This document shows positions 51,338 to 60,273 of a stretch of DNA of 64,000 bases, one piece after another. Below the pieces are notes generated by a model. The model had not been told where the DNA came from, ran no database searches, and saw nothing but the letters and a program-made list of their open reading frames with translations. Each line of letters begins with the position of its first letter. The stretch's first letter is position 1. Made by a program: the position numbers and the translations under genes. The DNA comes from SW4 sp042466115 (GTDB lineage Bacteria > Pseudomonadota > Alphaproteobacteria > Rhodobacterales > Rhodobacteraceae), in assembly GCF_042466115.1 (NCBI RefSeq), contig NZ_JAXHBQ010000001.1, positions 2,232,001 through 2,296,000 of the forward strand, in the 5' to 3' direction.

Positions 51338-52203
51338 ACCTGGTTCGGGATCACCAGACGCTGGCCCGTGCGGATACGGTCAGGGCTGGAAAGGGTGCCG
51401 CGATTGGCCTCGAAAATGGCGGTGTATCGGTTTGCGTCACCAAAGAACTTGACCGCAATGGCACCAAGGCTGTCACCAGACTGCACCGTGTAGAACCGCG
51501 CTTGCACGGTTTCATCGGCACGCTGCACGATGCGCACCTCGACGCCCGCGGATTCATCAAGGTCAATCGCGGGGGCGGTATCAATCTGCCCGCCGGTCGC
51601 AACCGTTGCCTGCGCCACGATATCAGCCAGCAATACGGCCGTATCAACGCGCCCGTCCGACGTGACCAGAATTTCCGGCACGGCGACATCACCGCTGGCG
51701 GCTGCCGCGTTGATCAGCGCATCAATGTAGTCGTCTGACTGTCCCTCTTGCAAAGCCTGAACAACGATCGCATCCAGGGTCGGCCGCTGTGTGATTTCGG
51801 GCGCAGGCGCACCTGTCATCGCGGTGATGCTCGACAAAATGCCAGCCGTTGCATCGCGCATTTCGTCGCTTGCGGGTGCGGGCAAAGGCTCGGCCCCTGT
51901 CTGGACACCCAAACCGGCAAGGACGGCAGCTGTCGTGGCCTGCATCGAACTGTCGACGGTGGCGATTTGCGGTATGGCGCGCGGTGCGGGCGCGGCAACG
52001 GGTGTCGTCTCGGGTTCGGCCACTGCGGCTGTTTCGGGCGCAACAGGGGGCGCAAGCAGGGGGTCCGCAACTGCGCGGGTCACTTCGACGTCCTGCGTGA
52101 CTTCGGGCGCCTGCGCGCGTTGGGCGTCATCACCGGGACGCAGGATGATAAATGCGCAAAGCGCGACAGCAAATGCAAACAGGGCAAGTGTGATGCGGAT
52201 CAT
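51334..52203 (-). CDS. LysM-domain protein with N-terminal membrane anchor
   Basis: 289 residues. An N-terminal hydrophobic segment (ITLALFAFAVALCAFIIL, 4-21) is followed by a long Ala/Pro/Thr-rich low-complexity linker (25-175) and, at the C terminus, a LysM domain (about 240-285: FYTVQSGDSLGAIAVKFFGDANRYTAIFEANR). LysM binds peptidoglycan. It is likely a periplasmic, wall-associated protein; no catalytic domain is visible. Its stop overlaps the zapE stop. Confidence 0.85.
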   Translation of the reverse strand: MIRITLALFAFAVALCAFIILRPGDDAQRAQAPEVTQDVEVTRAVADPLLAPPVAPETAAVAEPETTPVAAPAPRAIPQIATVDSSMQATTAAVLAGLGVQTGAEPLPAPASDEMRDATAGILSSITAMTGAPAPEITQRPTLDAIVVQALQEGQSDDYIDALINAAAASGDVAVPEILVTSDGRVDTAVLLADIVAQATVATGGQIDTAPAIDLDESAGVEVRIVQRADETVQARFYTVQSGDSLGAIAVKFFGDANRYTAIFEANRGTLSSPDRIRTGQRLVIPNQV

Positions 52204-52215
52204 GGGCTTTGGTCC

Positions 52216-52857
52216 TTAGCCTTCGTTACGGGGTGTTGCGACCGTCAGGCCAAGTGAACGCCACGACTGCATGCCGCCACGATAGTAAGAAAGCTTGCCT
52301 GCCGGATATCCGGCGTCCAAGAGGCTCCGAATGGCGCGCGGGCTTTGATCACACCATGCGCCGTTACAAAACAGCAGCAAGGCGCGCGCTTGGGTGAAAT
52401 CCAATGTGCCATCGGCCAGCTTTGCGGCCCCCAACGCGCGCAAAATGTCATCACGATAAGGGTTTGTTGCCTCAAGCGTGTGAAAGGGAACGTTCACAGC
52501 ACCGGGGATTGTGCCCTGCACAAACCAGTCAGGCAGGCGGCTGTCGATCAAAAGGCCCGTGCCATCGGCAGCGTCCTGTTCCAGAAAACGGATCACTTCC
52601 AGTTCGCCCATGGTCGTGACGCCGTCGGCGACAATCATCGGCGTGATGCAAAACGGCGGGCATTCGCGGGATGTGCGGGCAAATTCGCCCGTCAGCGTGT
52701 TGGCGCTGTCCTGATTGCGCGCAATGGTGAACGTCTGCCCGTTGATCTCGAAAGAGGTTTGCGCCCGTGCCGGTGTGATCCGCACGTCCTGCGCGACGGC
52801 AATATTTGTTGTGAATACGCTGAAAACCAGCCCGATGGCTGTGAGATACCGCAACAT
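52216..52857 (-). CDS. Exported rhodanese-like domain protein
   Basis: 213 residues from the ATG at 52857-52855, after GGGGGAA. A signal peptide (MLRYLTAIGLVFSVFTTNIAVA) precedes a beta-rich N-terminal region with a CPPFC motif (about 68-72). The C-terminal rhodanese domain has LLIDSRLPDWFVQGTIPGAVNVPFH and the Cys-containing loop LLFCNGAWCDQSPRAI (about 165-180). Sulfur transfer or thiol redox in the periplasm is likely. It is 12 bp upstream of the LysM gene on the same strand, so they are probably co-transcribed. Confidence 0.82.
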   Translation of the reverse strand: MLRYLTAIGLVFSVFTTNIAVAQDVRITPARAQTSFEINGQTFTIARNQDSANTLTGEFARTSRECPPFCITPMIVADGVTTMGELEVIRFLEQDAADGTGLLIDSRLPDWFVQGTIPGAVNVPFHTLEATNPYRDDILRALGAAKLADGTLDFTQARALLLFCNGAWCDQSPRAIRSLLDAGYPAGKLSYYRGGMQSWRSLGLTVATPRNEG

Positions 52858-53006
52858 TTGATTTCCCCCAAACATGACACACCATATTTTGTTGAATCCG
52901 CTGGCAGGCGGGGTGCGTTTAACTGCTCGCACAAGATGTAGTGTGGATTTGTATTGCAAGTCAAACCCGGATCGTGGGTGATGTCTGATCGATTCGACAA
53001 ATATGC

Positions 53007-53056
53007 AACGCAAAACGGGCGAGCCTGAAACAAGAAGACGAGCTTGACGCTCGCCC
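53007..53056 (-). terminator. Intrinsic terminator for the secreted-protein gene at 53134
   Basis: On the minus strand GGGCGAGC (53056-53049) pairs with GCTCGCCC (53024-53017) and is followed by GTTTTG (53016-53011). It lies about 78 bp after the stop of the gene at 53134-53676. The loop is long (24 nt), which weakens the call. Confidence 0.5.
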
Positions 53057-53133
53057 TCTCGCCCTGCCAAAGGCTTGATCGGCCATAGCCGAACACCTGT
53101 TGGCGCTACACTAGGCGGAGGGGTGATTCGCCG

Positions 53134-53676
53134 TCAACCGGCTGATTCGGGAATCAGCAGCGTTTCATCATCACCCCGCGACAAAAGCGCCGCTCCGCCG
53201 CATTGCATTGCGGCACCAGCCGGAAAGACCGGAAATTCGGTATAACGATTGATGCTTGAAGCGGTGATGAAACGCCCGTTCACGCAAACATCCTGCGCAT
53301 TTGTGCCTGAATTGAACCCGAAACCGGGGTTGCCGCAGTCATTGACCGACCCGTTGGCGTTCCAGGCTTGCCCATCGGCGCTGTTGTGCATCCCGCCGGT
53401 TGGAAAGGTCATTGTCACAGGGTCAAAGCGCAGATGCCAGGTTGTTGTCGGGGTCAGGTCTGACAGGTCCCACTGGCCCACTGGCAGGCTGCGGTGAAAC
53501 CCCGTGATCGCGAATGCGGTCACATCGTCTTGGGTCACGATCCCGCCCAACGCATCGTCCGGTACGGTCATGCGGCCTGTCATGGTGTAATCGTTTGCGC
53601 CCACCCAGCAGAATTCAAAGTCCGCCGCCGCCACGGGACTGGCCAGTGCCAGCGTCAGGATCACCGTGCGGATCAT
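53134..53676 (-). CDS. Exported hypothetical protein, Cys-rich
   Basis: 180 residues from the ATG at 53676-53674, which overlaps the folC stop. A signal peptide (MIRTVILTLALASPVAAA) is followed by DFEFCWVGANDYTMTGRMTVPDDAL. The mature part has four or more Cys and many Trp/Phe, suggesting a disulphide-bonded beta-rich periplasmic protein. No family is recognised. The longer in-frame version from 53721 lies inside folC and is not preferred. Confidence 0.6.
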   Translation of the reverse strand: MIRTVILTLALASPVAAADFEFCWVGANDYTMTGRMTVPDDALGGIVTQDDVTAFAITGFHRSLPVGQWDLSDLTPTTTWHLRFDPVTMTFPTGGMHNSADGQAWNANGSVNDCGNPGFGFNSGTNAQDVCVNGRFITASSINRYTEFPVFPAGAAMQCGGAALLSRGDDETLLIPESAG

Positions 53677-54944
53677 GCGTTTTCGCGCAGGACATACCCC
53701 GCGAGATAAAGCGAGCCACAAATCAGAATGCGTGCATGGGGGTCTTTGGCGGTTATTGCGGCCAAAGCGGCGTCAAGGCTGGCAGCGACCTGCGTGTCCA
53801 GTCCTGCATCGCGTGCGGCTTTCGCCGTTACATCAGCGGGCAGCGTGTTCACCTCGTACGGAATTGAAATCGCCGTCAGACTTTGCGCGACTTTGGCAAG
53901 CGGCAAAAGGTAACCGCGAATGTCCTTGGTGTTCAGCATGCCGCACACCAGATGGGTGGGCCTGTTAGGCAAGGCCGCAAGCGTGCGCGCCAGCATCACA
54001 CCGGCCGCCGGATTGTGCCCGCCGTCCAGCCACAGATCGGCGGGGCGAAAGCGGTCAGCGATCCGCCCTTGTGTCAGGTGCTGCATCCGCGCGGGCCAGA
54101 ACACATCGGTCATTGCCGCCTCGCATGCGGCCTCGTTACATCCCAACTGGCGCAGCGCGGCGATTGCAGCGCCTGCATTGGTGATCTGGTGCGGGCCGGG
54201 TAGGGCGGGTAGCGGCAGATCCAACAGGCCGGTTTCATCCTGATAAACCAGCCGCCCGCGCTCCTCGCTCACTTGCCAGTGCTGCCCGTGGGCCAGCAGG
54301 GGTGCGCCCAAACGCGCGGCGCGCGCTTCGATCACCTCCATCGCATCGTCATGCTGCGGGCCCACCACGCAAGGCACACCGCGCTTGATGATCCCTGCCT
54401 TTTCGCCAGCGATTCCGGGTAGGGTGTCACCCAGAAACTGTTGGTGGTCCAGATCAACCGGCGTGATCACCGTAAGGGCGGGCGCATCAATCACGTTGGT
54501 CGCATCCAGCCGCCCGCCAAGCCCGACTTCAAGCAGGGTGTAATCCGCCGCGGTGCGGGCAAAGGCCAGCAACGCAGCGGCAGTGGTAATCTCGAAATAG
54601 GTGATATTGCCGCCACCGTTGGCGGCGTAACATTCATCCAGCACAGCGGTCAGATGATCCTCGGAAATCAATTCACCCGCCAGCCGGATCCGTTCGTGAA
54701 ACCGCGCCAGGTGCGGCGAGGTATAGGCGTGCACGCGCTTGCCCGCCTGTTCCAGCCCGGCACGGATCATCGCTTGGGTGCTGCCCTTACCATTGGTGCC
54801 GGCAAGGTGGATGACGGGGGGCAGATCATTCTGCGGATTGCCAAGGGCGTCCAGCAATCGCCAGACCCGGTCAAGCGTGAGGTCGATCACCTTGGGATGC
54901 AGCGCCATCATCCGTGCAAGGATGACATCGGAACCGGCTGTCAC
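53673..54944 (-). CDS. folC: Bifunctional dihydrofolate synthase / folylpolyglutamate synthase
   Basis: 423 residues. The P-loop-like AGTNGKGSTQAMI (about 48-60), YTSPHLARFHERIRL and DGGHNPAAG near residue 305 are FolC signatures. It attaches glutamate to dihydropteroate and extends folate polyglutamate tails. It overlaps accD by four bases (54941-54944), a conserved accD-folC pairing. The ATG is at 54944. Confidence 0.94.
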   Translation of the reverse strand: MTAGSDVILARMMALHPKVIDLTLDRVWRLLDALGNPQNDLPPVIHLAGTNGKGSTQAMIRAGLEQAGKRVHAYTSPHLARFHERIRLAGELISEDHLTAVLDECYAANGGGNITYFEITTAAALLAFARTAADYTLLEVGLGGRLDATNVIDAPALTVITPVDLDHQQFLGDTLPGIAGEKAGIIKRGVPCVVGPQHDDAMEVIEARAARLGAPLLAHGQHWQVSEERGRLVYQDETGLLDLPLPALPGPHQITNAGAAIAALRQLGCNEAACEAAMTDVFWPARMQHLTQGRIADRFRPADLWLDGGHNPAAGVMLARTLAALPNRPTHLVCGMLNTKDIRGYLLPLAKVAQSLTAISIPYEVNTLPADVTAKAARDAGLDTQVAASLDAALAAITAKDPHARILICGSLYLAGYVLRENA

Positions 54945-55864
54945 TCTGCAGCGTCCTCGGCAGCGGTCTCATCAGCTTTGGGGTCAGGCGCAGGCAATTC
55001 GCCGGAAATCGCCGGATCAAGGCCCAGCAGCATCCGCGTGATCACGATCAGTTCGTCGCGCATTTCGGTGCGCGGCGTGACGCGGTCCAGCATCCCGTGG
55101 TCCAGCAGGTATTCGGCGCGCTGGAATCCTTCGGGCAGCTTTTCGCGGATCGTCTGTTCAATGACGCGCGGTCCGGCAAAACAGATCAGGGCGTTTGGTT
55201 CAGCGATATGCACATCCCCCAGCATCGCATAAGAGGCCGTCACACCGCCCGTTGTCGGGTGGGTCAGCACGACGATATAGGGCAGGCCTGCTTCTTTCAG
55301 CATCTCGACCGCGATCGTGGTCCGCGGCATTTGCATCAGGGCAAGAATGCCTTCCTGCATGCGTGCGCCGCCAGCGGCAGAAAACAGGATCAGCGGGCAT
55401 TTCTTTAGCACGGCACGTTCGGCGGCGGCGATGATCGCGTTGCCCACATACATCGACATGGACCCGCCCATGAACGAAAAGTCCTGCGCGGCAGCCACAA
55501 CGGGTGTGCGGCCGATCTCGCCCTCGGCGACCAGCATTGCATCCTTTTCACCGGTCGACTTTTGCGAAGCTTTCATGCGGTCGGGATAGCGCTTCTGGTC
55601 GCGGAAATGCAGCGGGTCGGCAGTGGGTTCCGGCACGGCGACTTCGGTGAAAATGCCGCCATCAAACAGCGCGCCAAAACGGTCACGCGGCGCGATATAC
55701 ATATGATGCCCGCAGTTGGTGCAGACATTCTGGTTATCCGACAATTCGCGGTGAAACAGCATCGTGCCGCATTCATCACATTTCGTCCAAAGGTTTTCCG
55801 GCACCTCGCGGCGCGAAAAGATCGAGTTGATCCGGGGACGGACGTAGTTGGAAATCCAGTTCAT
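54941..55864 (-). CDS. accD: Acetyl-CoA carboxylase carboxyltransferase subunit beta
   Basis: 307 residues from the ATG at 55864-55862; an upstream extension is not conserved. The Zn-finger CDECGTMLFHRELSDNQNVCTNCGHH (about residues 28-53) is present, with the carboxyltransferase core including FMGGSMSMYVGNAIIAAAERAV and HPTTGGVTASYAMLGDVHIAEP. With AccA it forms the carboxyltransferase that makes malonyl-CoA for fatty acids. The acidic C-terminal tail is normal. accD-folC is a common arrangement. Confidence 0.96.
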   Translation of the reverse strand: MNWISNYVRPRINSIFSRREVPENLWTKCDECGTMLFHRELSDNQNVCTNCGHHMYIAPRDRFGALFDGGIFTEVAVPEPTADPLHFRDQKRYPDRMKASQKSTGEKDAMLVAEGEIGRTPVVAAAQDFSFMGGSMSMYVGNAIIAAAERAVLKKCPLILFSAAGGARMQEGILALMQMPRTTIAVEMLKEAGLPYIVVLTHPTTGGVTASYAMLGDVHIAEPNALICFAGPRVIEQTIREKLPEGFQRAEYLLDHGMLDRVTPRTEMRDELIVITRMLLGLDPAISGELPAPDPKADETAAEDAAE

Positions 55865-55985
55865 AGGGTCCTCGTGCGTTGCCGTTCCGAAATAAGGCGC
55901 GTTGTGGAGAAATGCAATCAGCCGCTTGTGGTGGTCGCGGCGGTCTTTTAGACCTTTGCCAACAGTTTTTGCGAAGGAACCCGCG

Positions 55986-57719
55986 ATGTCAGCCGGAAAA
56001 GTCGATAAATCCAAACTCCCCAGCCGCTATGTGACCGAAGGCCCAGCCCGCGCGCCGCACCGCAGCTATATGTATGCGATGGGCGTAAGCGAGGAGGAAA
56101 TCCACCAGCCATTGATCGGTGTGGCGACCTGCTGGAACGAAGCCGCGCCTTGCAACATCGCCCTGAACCGTCAGGCGCAATCGGTGAAAATGGGTGTGAA
56201 ACACGCCAACGGCACGCCGCGCGAGTTTACGACCATTACGGTCACTGACGGGATCGCAATGGGCCACGAAGGGATGCGGTCATCGCTCGCATCGCGCGAG
56301 GCCATTGCCGACACCGTGGAACTGACAATGCGCGGGCATTGCTATGACGGGTTGGTTGGCCTTGCGGGTTGCGACAAATCCCTGCCCGGGATGATGATGG
56401 CCATGGTGCGCCTGAACGTGCCGTCTGTGTTTATCTATGGCGGGTCGATCCTACCGGGCCGTTTGAACGGCAAGGACGTGACCGTGCAGGATGTGTTCGA
56501 GGCCGTGGGCCAACATCAGGCGGGCAACATGACCGACGCCGAGCTTGAGATTCTGGAACGCGTGGCCTGCCCCACGTCCGGCGCTTGCGGTGGCCAGTTC
56601 ACCGCCAATACGATGGCCTGTGTTTCCGAGGCAATCGGTCTTGCCCTTCTCAATTCGTCCGGCGCACCTGCCCCATACGAAAGCCGTGATCAATATGGCG
56701 TGGCATCCGGTGATGCGGTCATGAACCTGCTGGCCAAGAATATCCGTGCCCGCGATGTTGTGACTCGCAAATCGCTGGAAAACGCCGCGCGCGTTGTGGC
56801 CTGCACCGGCGGGTCGACAAACGCAGGTCTGCACCTACCCGCGATTGCGCACGAGGCCGGCATTGATTTCGACCTGTTCGATGTCTGCGACATCTTCCGT
56901 GACACGCCTTATTTCGTCGATCTGAAACCGGGCGGTCAGTATGTCGCCAAAGACCTTTACGAGGTCGGCGGCGTGCCTGTCGTGATGAAGGAGCTGCGCA
57001 AGGCCGGCCTGATCCACGAGGATTGCATCACCGCCAATGGCGTCACAATGGGCGAGGCGCTGGACAAGATCGAAGGCGAAGCTGACGGCAAGGTCATCTA
57101 TTCCGTGCAAAACCCGATCAGCAAAACGGGTGGTGTGGTTGGCCTAAGCGGCAACATCGCCCCTGATGGTGCCATCGTCAAAGTCGCGGGCATGTCTGCT
57201 GAACAGCAGGTCTTTACCGGCCCGGCCCGCGTTTTTGAATGCGAAGAAGATGCATTCGAGGCCGTGAAAAAGCGCGAATACAAAGAAGGCGAAGTGCTGG
57301 TCATTCGCAACGAAGGGCCCGCAGGCGGCCCCGGAATGCGCGAAATGCTGGCGACCACGGCGGCCCTGTCCGGTCAGGGCATGGGCAAAAAGGTCGCGCT
57401 GATCACCGATGGCCGTTTCAGCGGCGCAACCCGCGGGTTCTGCGTGGGTCACGTTGGCCCCGAAGCGGCGCATGGTGGCCCCATCGCAATGCTGCAAAAC
57501 GGCGACATGATCACGATCGACGCGATCAAGGGCAGCCTGAGCGTTGACCTGTCAGATGCCGAACTTGAAGGCCGAAAGGCCGACTGGAAAGGACCGCGCG
57601 AAACGATCTATGCCAGTGGTGCCATCTGGAAATTTGCGAAACTTGTGGGCTCTACGCGGTTGGGCGCGGTGACCCATCCGGGTGCCAAGGACGAACGCCA
57701 CATCTATATGGATCTGTGA
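55986..57719 (+). CDS. ilvD: Dihydroxy-acid dehydratase
   Basis: 577 residues from the ATG at 55986, after GAAGGAA; a longer start at 55902 is not preferred. The enzyme converts dihydroxyisovalerate and its homolog to the keto acids of valine, leucine and isoleucine synthesis, using an Fe-S cluster. Signatures include GLVGLAGCDKSLPGMMMAM, CPTSGACGGQFTANTMACVSEAIGLA and ALITDGRFSGATRGFCVGHVGPEA. It is 11 bp upstream of a lipoprotein gene, so they may share a transcript. It starts 121 bp from accD, divergently. Confidence 0.97.
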   Translation: MSAGKVDKSKLPSRYVTEGPARAPHRSYMYAMGVSEEEIHQPLIGVATCWNEAAPCNIALNRQAQSVKMGVKHANGTPREFTTITVTDGIAMGHEGMRSSLASREAIADTVELTMRGHCYDGLVGLAGCDKSLPGMMMAMVRLNVPSVFIYGGSILPGRLNGKDVTVQDVFEAVGQHQAGNMTDAELEILERVACPTSGACGGQFTANTMACVSEAIGLALLNSSGAPAPYESRDQYGVASGDAVMNLLAKNIRARDVVTRKSLENAARVVACTGGSTNAGLHLPAIAHEAGIDFDLFDVCDIFRDTPYFVDLKPGGQYVAKDLYEVGGVPVVMKELRKAGLIHEDCITANGVTMGEALDKIEGEADGKVIYSVQNPISKTGGVVGLSGNIAPDGAIVKVAGMSAEQQVFTGPARVFECEEDAFEAVKKREYKEGEVLVIRNEGPAGGPGMREMLATTAALSGQGMGKKVALITDGRFSGATRGFCVGHVGPEAAHGGPIAMLQNGDMITIDAIKGSLSVDLSDAELEGRKADWKGPRETIYASGAIWKFAKLVGSTRLGAVTHPGAKDERHIYMDL

Positions 57720-57729
57720 TTTGGGCTTG

Positions 57730-58392
57730 ATGCGCAGTCTGACACTGGGCGGGGCCTGTTTGGCCCTGTCCGCCTGTGACGAAACACTGCAATTCCCCGA
57801 CCTTGCGACGATGTCGCTGGCCGGCGGGCGTGAAGATGCCACAACGGAAGGTATTCGCACGCTATCCCTTCTGGGTGGTGCGGCGCGGGCGCGCGGCCCT
57901 GATGGCTATTGTGTCGATCAAGGGGCCAGCCGTTCATCTGACGGCTTTGCGGTGATGGTGGGCTGTGCGTTGTTGGCACCCGAAGCGGCGGTGATGCCTG
58001 CCAAGGATGGCTTTATCACCGTGCAGTTTGGCGAAACCGGCACGGCCACGGTCGCAGGTTCCGAAGAAACCCTGCGCGCGTTCCTTGAAACAGATGCGGG
58101 CAAACGAGTGCTTGCAGGCACGGGCGAGGGCGATGACGTTACCCTGCATAACGTGGATATGGTTGCAGGCACCGTGACCGTGCATTTCACGGATCAGTCC
58201 GCAGGCAACGATGCGGGGCTTGAACCACGGTTGTGGCAAGGGTTCTTTGATGTGAACGGTCGCCTGACCACTGTGACTGTGCGCAGTTTCAGTCGCAATC
58301 CGCTGGCACCCCGCCAAGGCGCGGCCTTGCTTGACGCAACGATCCGCGAAATTCGCGCCGTGAACCCGCCAATCCCGCCGCAAGAAGGTTAA
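57730..58392 (+). CDS. Putative lipoprotein of unknown function
   Basis: 220 residues from the ATG at 57730. The lipoprotein signal is LGGACLALSAC, with the lipobox Cys at about residue 16. The rest is an exported domain with KVYVDQGASRSSD-like regions, two further Cys, and a C-terminal PPIPPQEG tail. No family is recognised. It follows ilvD by 10 bp; sharing its transcript looks plausible, but a link to branched-chain amino-acid synthesis is not implied. Confidence 0.65.
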   Translation: MRSLTLGGACLALSACDETLQFPDLATMSLAGGREDATTEGIRTLSLLGGAARARGPDGYCVDQGASRSSDGFAVMVGCALLAPEAAVMPAKDGFITVQFGETGTATVAGSEETLRAFLETDAGKRVLAGTGEGDDVTLHNVDMVAGTVTVHFTDQSAGNDAGLEPRLWQGFFDVNGRLTTVTVRSFSRNPLAPRQGAALLDATIREIRAVNPPIPPQEG

Positions 58393-58394
58393 GG

Positions 58395-58417
58395 ACTGTT
58401 TCCTTTTGGGAAACAGT
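58395..58417. promoter_or_regulatory. Palindrome ACTGTTTCC-N5-GGAAACAGT with nearby -10-like TATAGT
   Basis: Perfect 9-bp arms (58395-58403 and 58409-58417) with spacer TTTTG lie 55 bp upstream of the ATG at 58472. TATAGT at 58426-58431 resembles a -10 element. The right arm is identical to that at 3287-3295 and the spacer length is the same, so the two sites look like one regulator's binding motif. It could also serve as a weak terminator for the lipoprotein gene. Confidence 0.5.
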
Positions 58418-58471
58418 TTGGCAGGTATAGTGCAACGGATGCCTGTGTGCCCCCTAAATACGAGATTCTGA

Positions 58472-59242
58472 ATGTCCCGCCGTCTTGGCCTGATTGAAAA
58501 GCTGTTTCAGCGCCGCGCTCTTGCCAGATGGGCGCAAGCGGCCCGTTCTGCGGCCTCGACCGAATTGTCGGTCTTGCGCGGGCAACGGCAGCGTGCGCGT
58601 GCACTGCGTCAGAAACTTGATGAACTGACCTATATTGCCGACAGCCGCCTTGCCTTGCCGCATATTGGATCAAACGCTTTCGCCAAACCCGGCGGCACCG
58701 ATTGGTCATGGCGTCCGCAACTTTGGCGTGGCCCGCTTGCCTCCAAGGGGATGGCCAGCGTCCCAAGCAAGACCATGCTGGGCAGTGAAGTGACCGTGTT
58801 TCATGATTGCCGGATTTCCGAACTGACCCTGCGCCAGTTGCGCAACACCCGCGAGGAAGACCTTGCGCCTTTTGGGCTGCGCATGGACGTGTTCCGCTTT
58901 GATGGTTCGTTCCTGAGCCTTGTTCTGGACCTGCCCAATGATGCGTGTGGTGGCCTCAAGAAACGTCACCTTGTGCGGCTTGATGCCATCATTGAAATGG
59001 AAAAGCCGCTGGAAATCTTTGCGCGGTTGAACATCAAACACGGCCCCAACACGGAACAGATCGTGCGTGAACTTCCGCTTCACGAAAGCGAAGTGATGGT
59101 CGAATTTGACCTTGCCTATACCAAACTCAACGAAAAGCGTGTCGAACGCATGTGGGTCGATCTGATCTTTGAAGGGCCGGAAATGAATCAGGTCACCATT
59201 CGGGATATTACCTTCTGCCGCCACCCGCGCGCCGAGCTTTAA
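58472..59242 (+). CDS. Hypothetical protein (DUF6478-like), first of a two-gene unit
   Basis: 256 residues, no signal peptide. Basic helical N terminus (1-55, rich in Arg/Ala/Leu), then a globular region with DWSWRPQLWRGPLASKGMASVPSKTMLGSEVTVFHDC, SLVLDLP and a C-terminal REIPLHESEVMVEFDLAYTKLNEKRVERMWVDLIFEGPEMNQVTIRD. It resembles a Rhodobacteraceae family annotated DUF6478 in my recollection, which is not certain. A shared palindrome with the RTX gene sits upstream. It is 10 bp before the next gene. Confidence 0.6.
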   Translation: MSRRLGLIEKLFQRRALARWAQAARSAASTELSVLRGQRQRARALRQKLDELTYIADSRLALPHIGSNAFAKPGGTDWSWRPQLWRGPLASKGMASVPSKTMLGSEVTVFHDCRISELTLRQLRNTREEDLAPFGLRMDVFRFDGSFLSLVLDLPNDACGGLKKRHLVRLDAIIEMEKPLEIFARLNIKHGPNTEQIVRELPLHESEVMVEFDLAYTKLNEKRVERMWVDLIFEGPEMNQVTIRDITFCRHPRAEL

Positions 59243-59252
59243 GGAGGCTGCC

Positions 59253-59630
59253 ATGAGCGATGTAACCCTCACCAAGACCCGCCTGTTTGAAGGAGTCTGG
59301 GAAGGTGTGCTGACCCATAAGGGCGATGGTGGTTTCCAGCCCGTGCTGCGTGTGACCCATCTGGACCAACCCGTTGACGGGGTCACAACCCACGAAGATC
59401 AGGCCGCCGGTCACTGGGTCGTGCGCGTGCCGGTGCCGGCCAACCTGATATCGGACGGGCTCCAGACCTTTGTGATCCGCGATTCCGCCAGTGATGATGT
59501 TCTGGCCAGCTTTGCCCTTTTGGCGGGTGATGCGCTTGCCGAAGATATCCGCGCCGAGATGAGCCTGCTGCGTGCCGAACTTGATATGCTGAAACAGGCG
59601 TTTCGCCGTCACTGTGTTGAAACGACCTGA
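59253..59630 (+). CDS. Hypothetical protein, partner of the gene at 58472
   Basis: 125 residues, starting at the ATG at 59253 after AAGGAGG, a strong ribosome site. The core has TRLFEGVWEGVLTHKGDGGFQPVLRVTHLDQPVDGV and WVVRVPVPANLISDGLQTFVIRDSASDDVLASFALLAGDALA, a beta-sandwich-like pattern, and ends in a coiled helix (DIRAEMSLLRAELDMLKQAFRRH). No family is recognised. The 10-bp spacing to the upstream gene suggests co-translation and a shared process. Confidence 0.6.
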   Translation: MSDVTLTKTRLFEGVWEGVLTHKGDGGFQPVLRVTHLDQPVDGVTTHEDQAAGHWVVRVPVPANLISDGLQTFVIRDSASDDVLASFALLAGDALAEDIRAEMSLLRAELDMLKQAFRRHCVETT

Positions 59631-59694
59631 ACCGGCGCGACCTCGCGGAATATTTCACTTGGGCATTTGCGCGCAGGCTCTGTAACGTTGCGCC

Positions 59695-60207
59695 ATGGCT
59701 TATGATTACGAAGATCTCTACCGCGATACGCCGGACGCGCTGGGCGCGCCCAACGCAGACATTGCCGCATTCTTTGATGGGCGGGCGGGGCCGTTGCGCG
59801 TGCTTGATATCGGCTGCGGACAGGGGCGCGATGCCCTGCCGGTCGCGCGACAGGGCCACCATGTGCATGGTGTCGATCTGTCGCCCAGCGGCGTGCGTGA
59901 CATGGTGCAGGTCGCCCGGGCTGAAGGACTGGATGTGACCGGACAGGTTGCCGACCTTGCCGGTTACACACCTGACGGCACCTATGATGTGCTGCTGATT
60001 GATCGCACCCTGCACATGCTTGCCGCGGCACCCCGCCACGCCGTTCTGGCGCGGCTGTTGACCCACCTGCGCGCCGATGGCTGGTTGTTGCTGGTGGACG
60101 AAAAATCAAACATGGCGGGTTTGCGCGCTGTGATGCATGCCGATTCTGCGGATTGGTCCGTGATCAGGGAAAAGGCCGGACTGTTGTTTGCGCAGCGCCG
60201 GACCTGA
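59695..60207 (+). CDS. Class I SAM-dependent methyltransferase
   Basis: 170 residues. The SAM-binding motif I is RVLDIGCGQGRDALPVA (about 35-51), with motif II (DLSPSGVRDMVQVA) and a later acidic strand (YDVLLIDRTLHML). The small size and DGRAGPLRVLDIGCGQGRDA are typical of small methyltransferases whose substrates are unknown. It starts at the ATG at 59695, 65 bp after the two-gene unit. fadH follows 66 bp later. Confidence 0.85.
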   Translation: MAYDYEDLYRDTPDALGAPNADIAAFFDGRAGPLRVLDIGCGQGRDALPVARQGHHVHGVDLSPSGVRDMVQVARAEGLDVTGQVADLAGYTPDGTYDVLLIDRTLHMLAAAPRHAVLARLLTHLRADGWLLLVDEKSNMAGLRAVMHADSADWSVIREKAGLLFAQRRT

Positions 60208-60273
60208 CGCCGCGTTGCGCGTGACCTTTGCGTCAACCCGCGCCAAAGTGGCCCCAACAACCGGAGCCACGCC

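Noticed and set aside
53677..53721. Longer start for the exported protein at 53134
   Set aside because: It lies inside folC and removes the signal-peptide position; ATG at 53676 overlaps the folC stop in the usual way.
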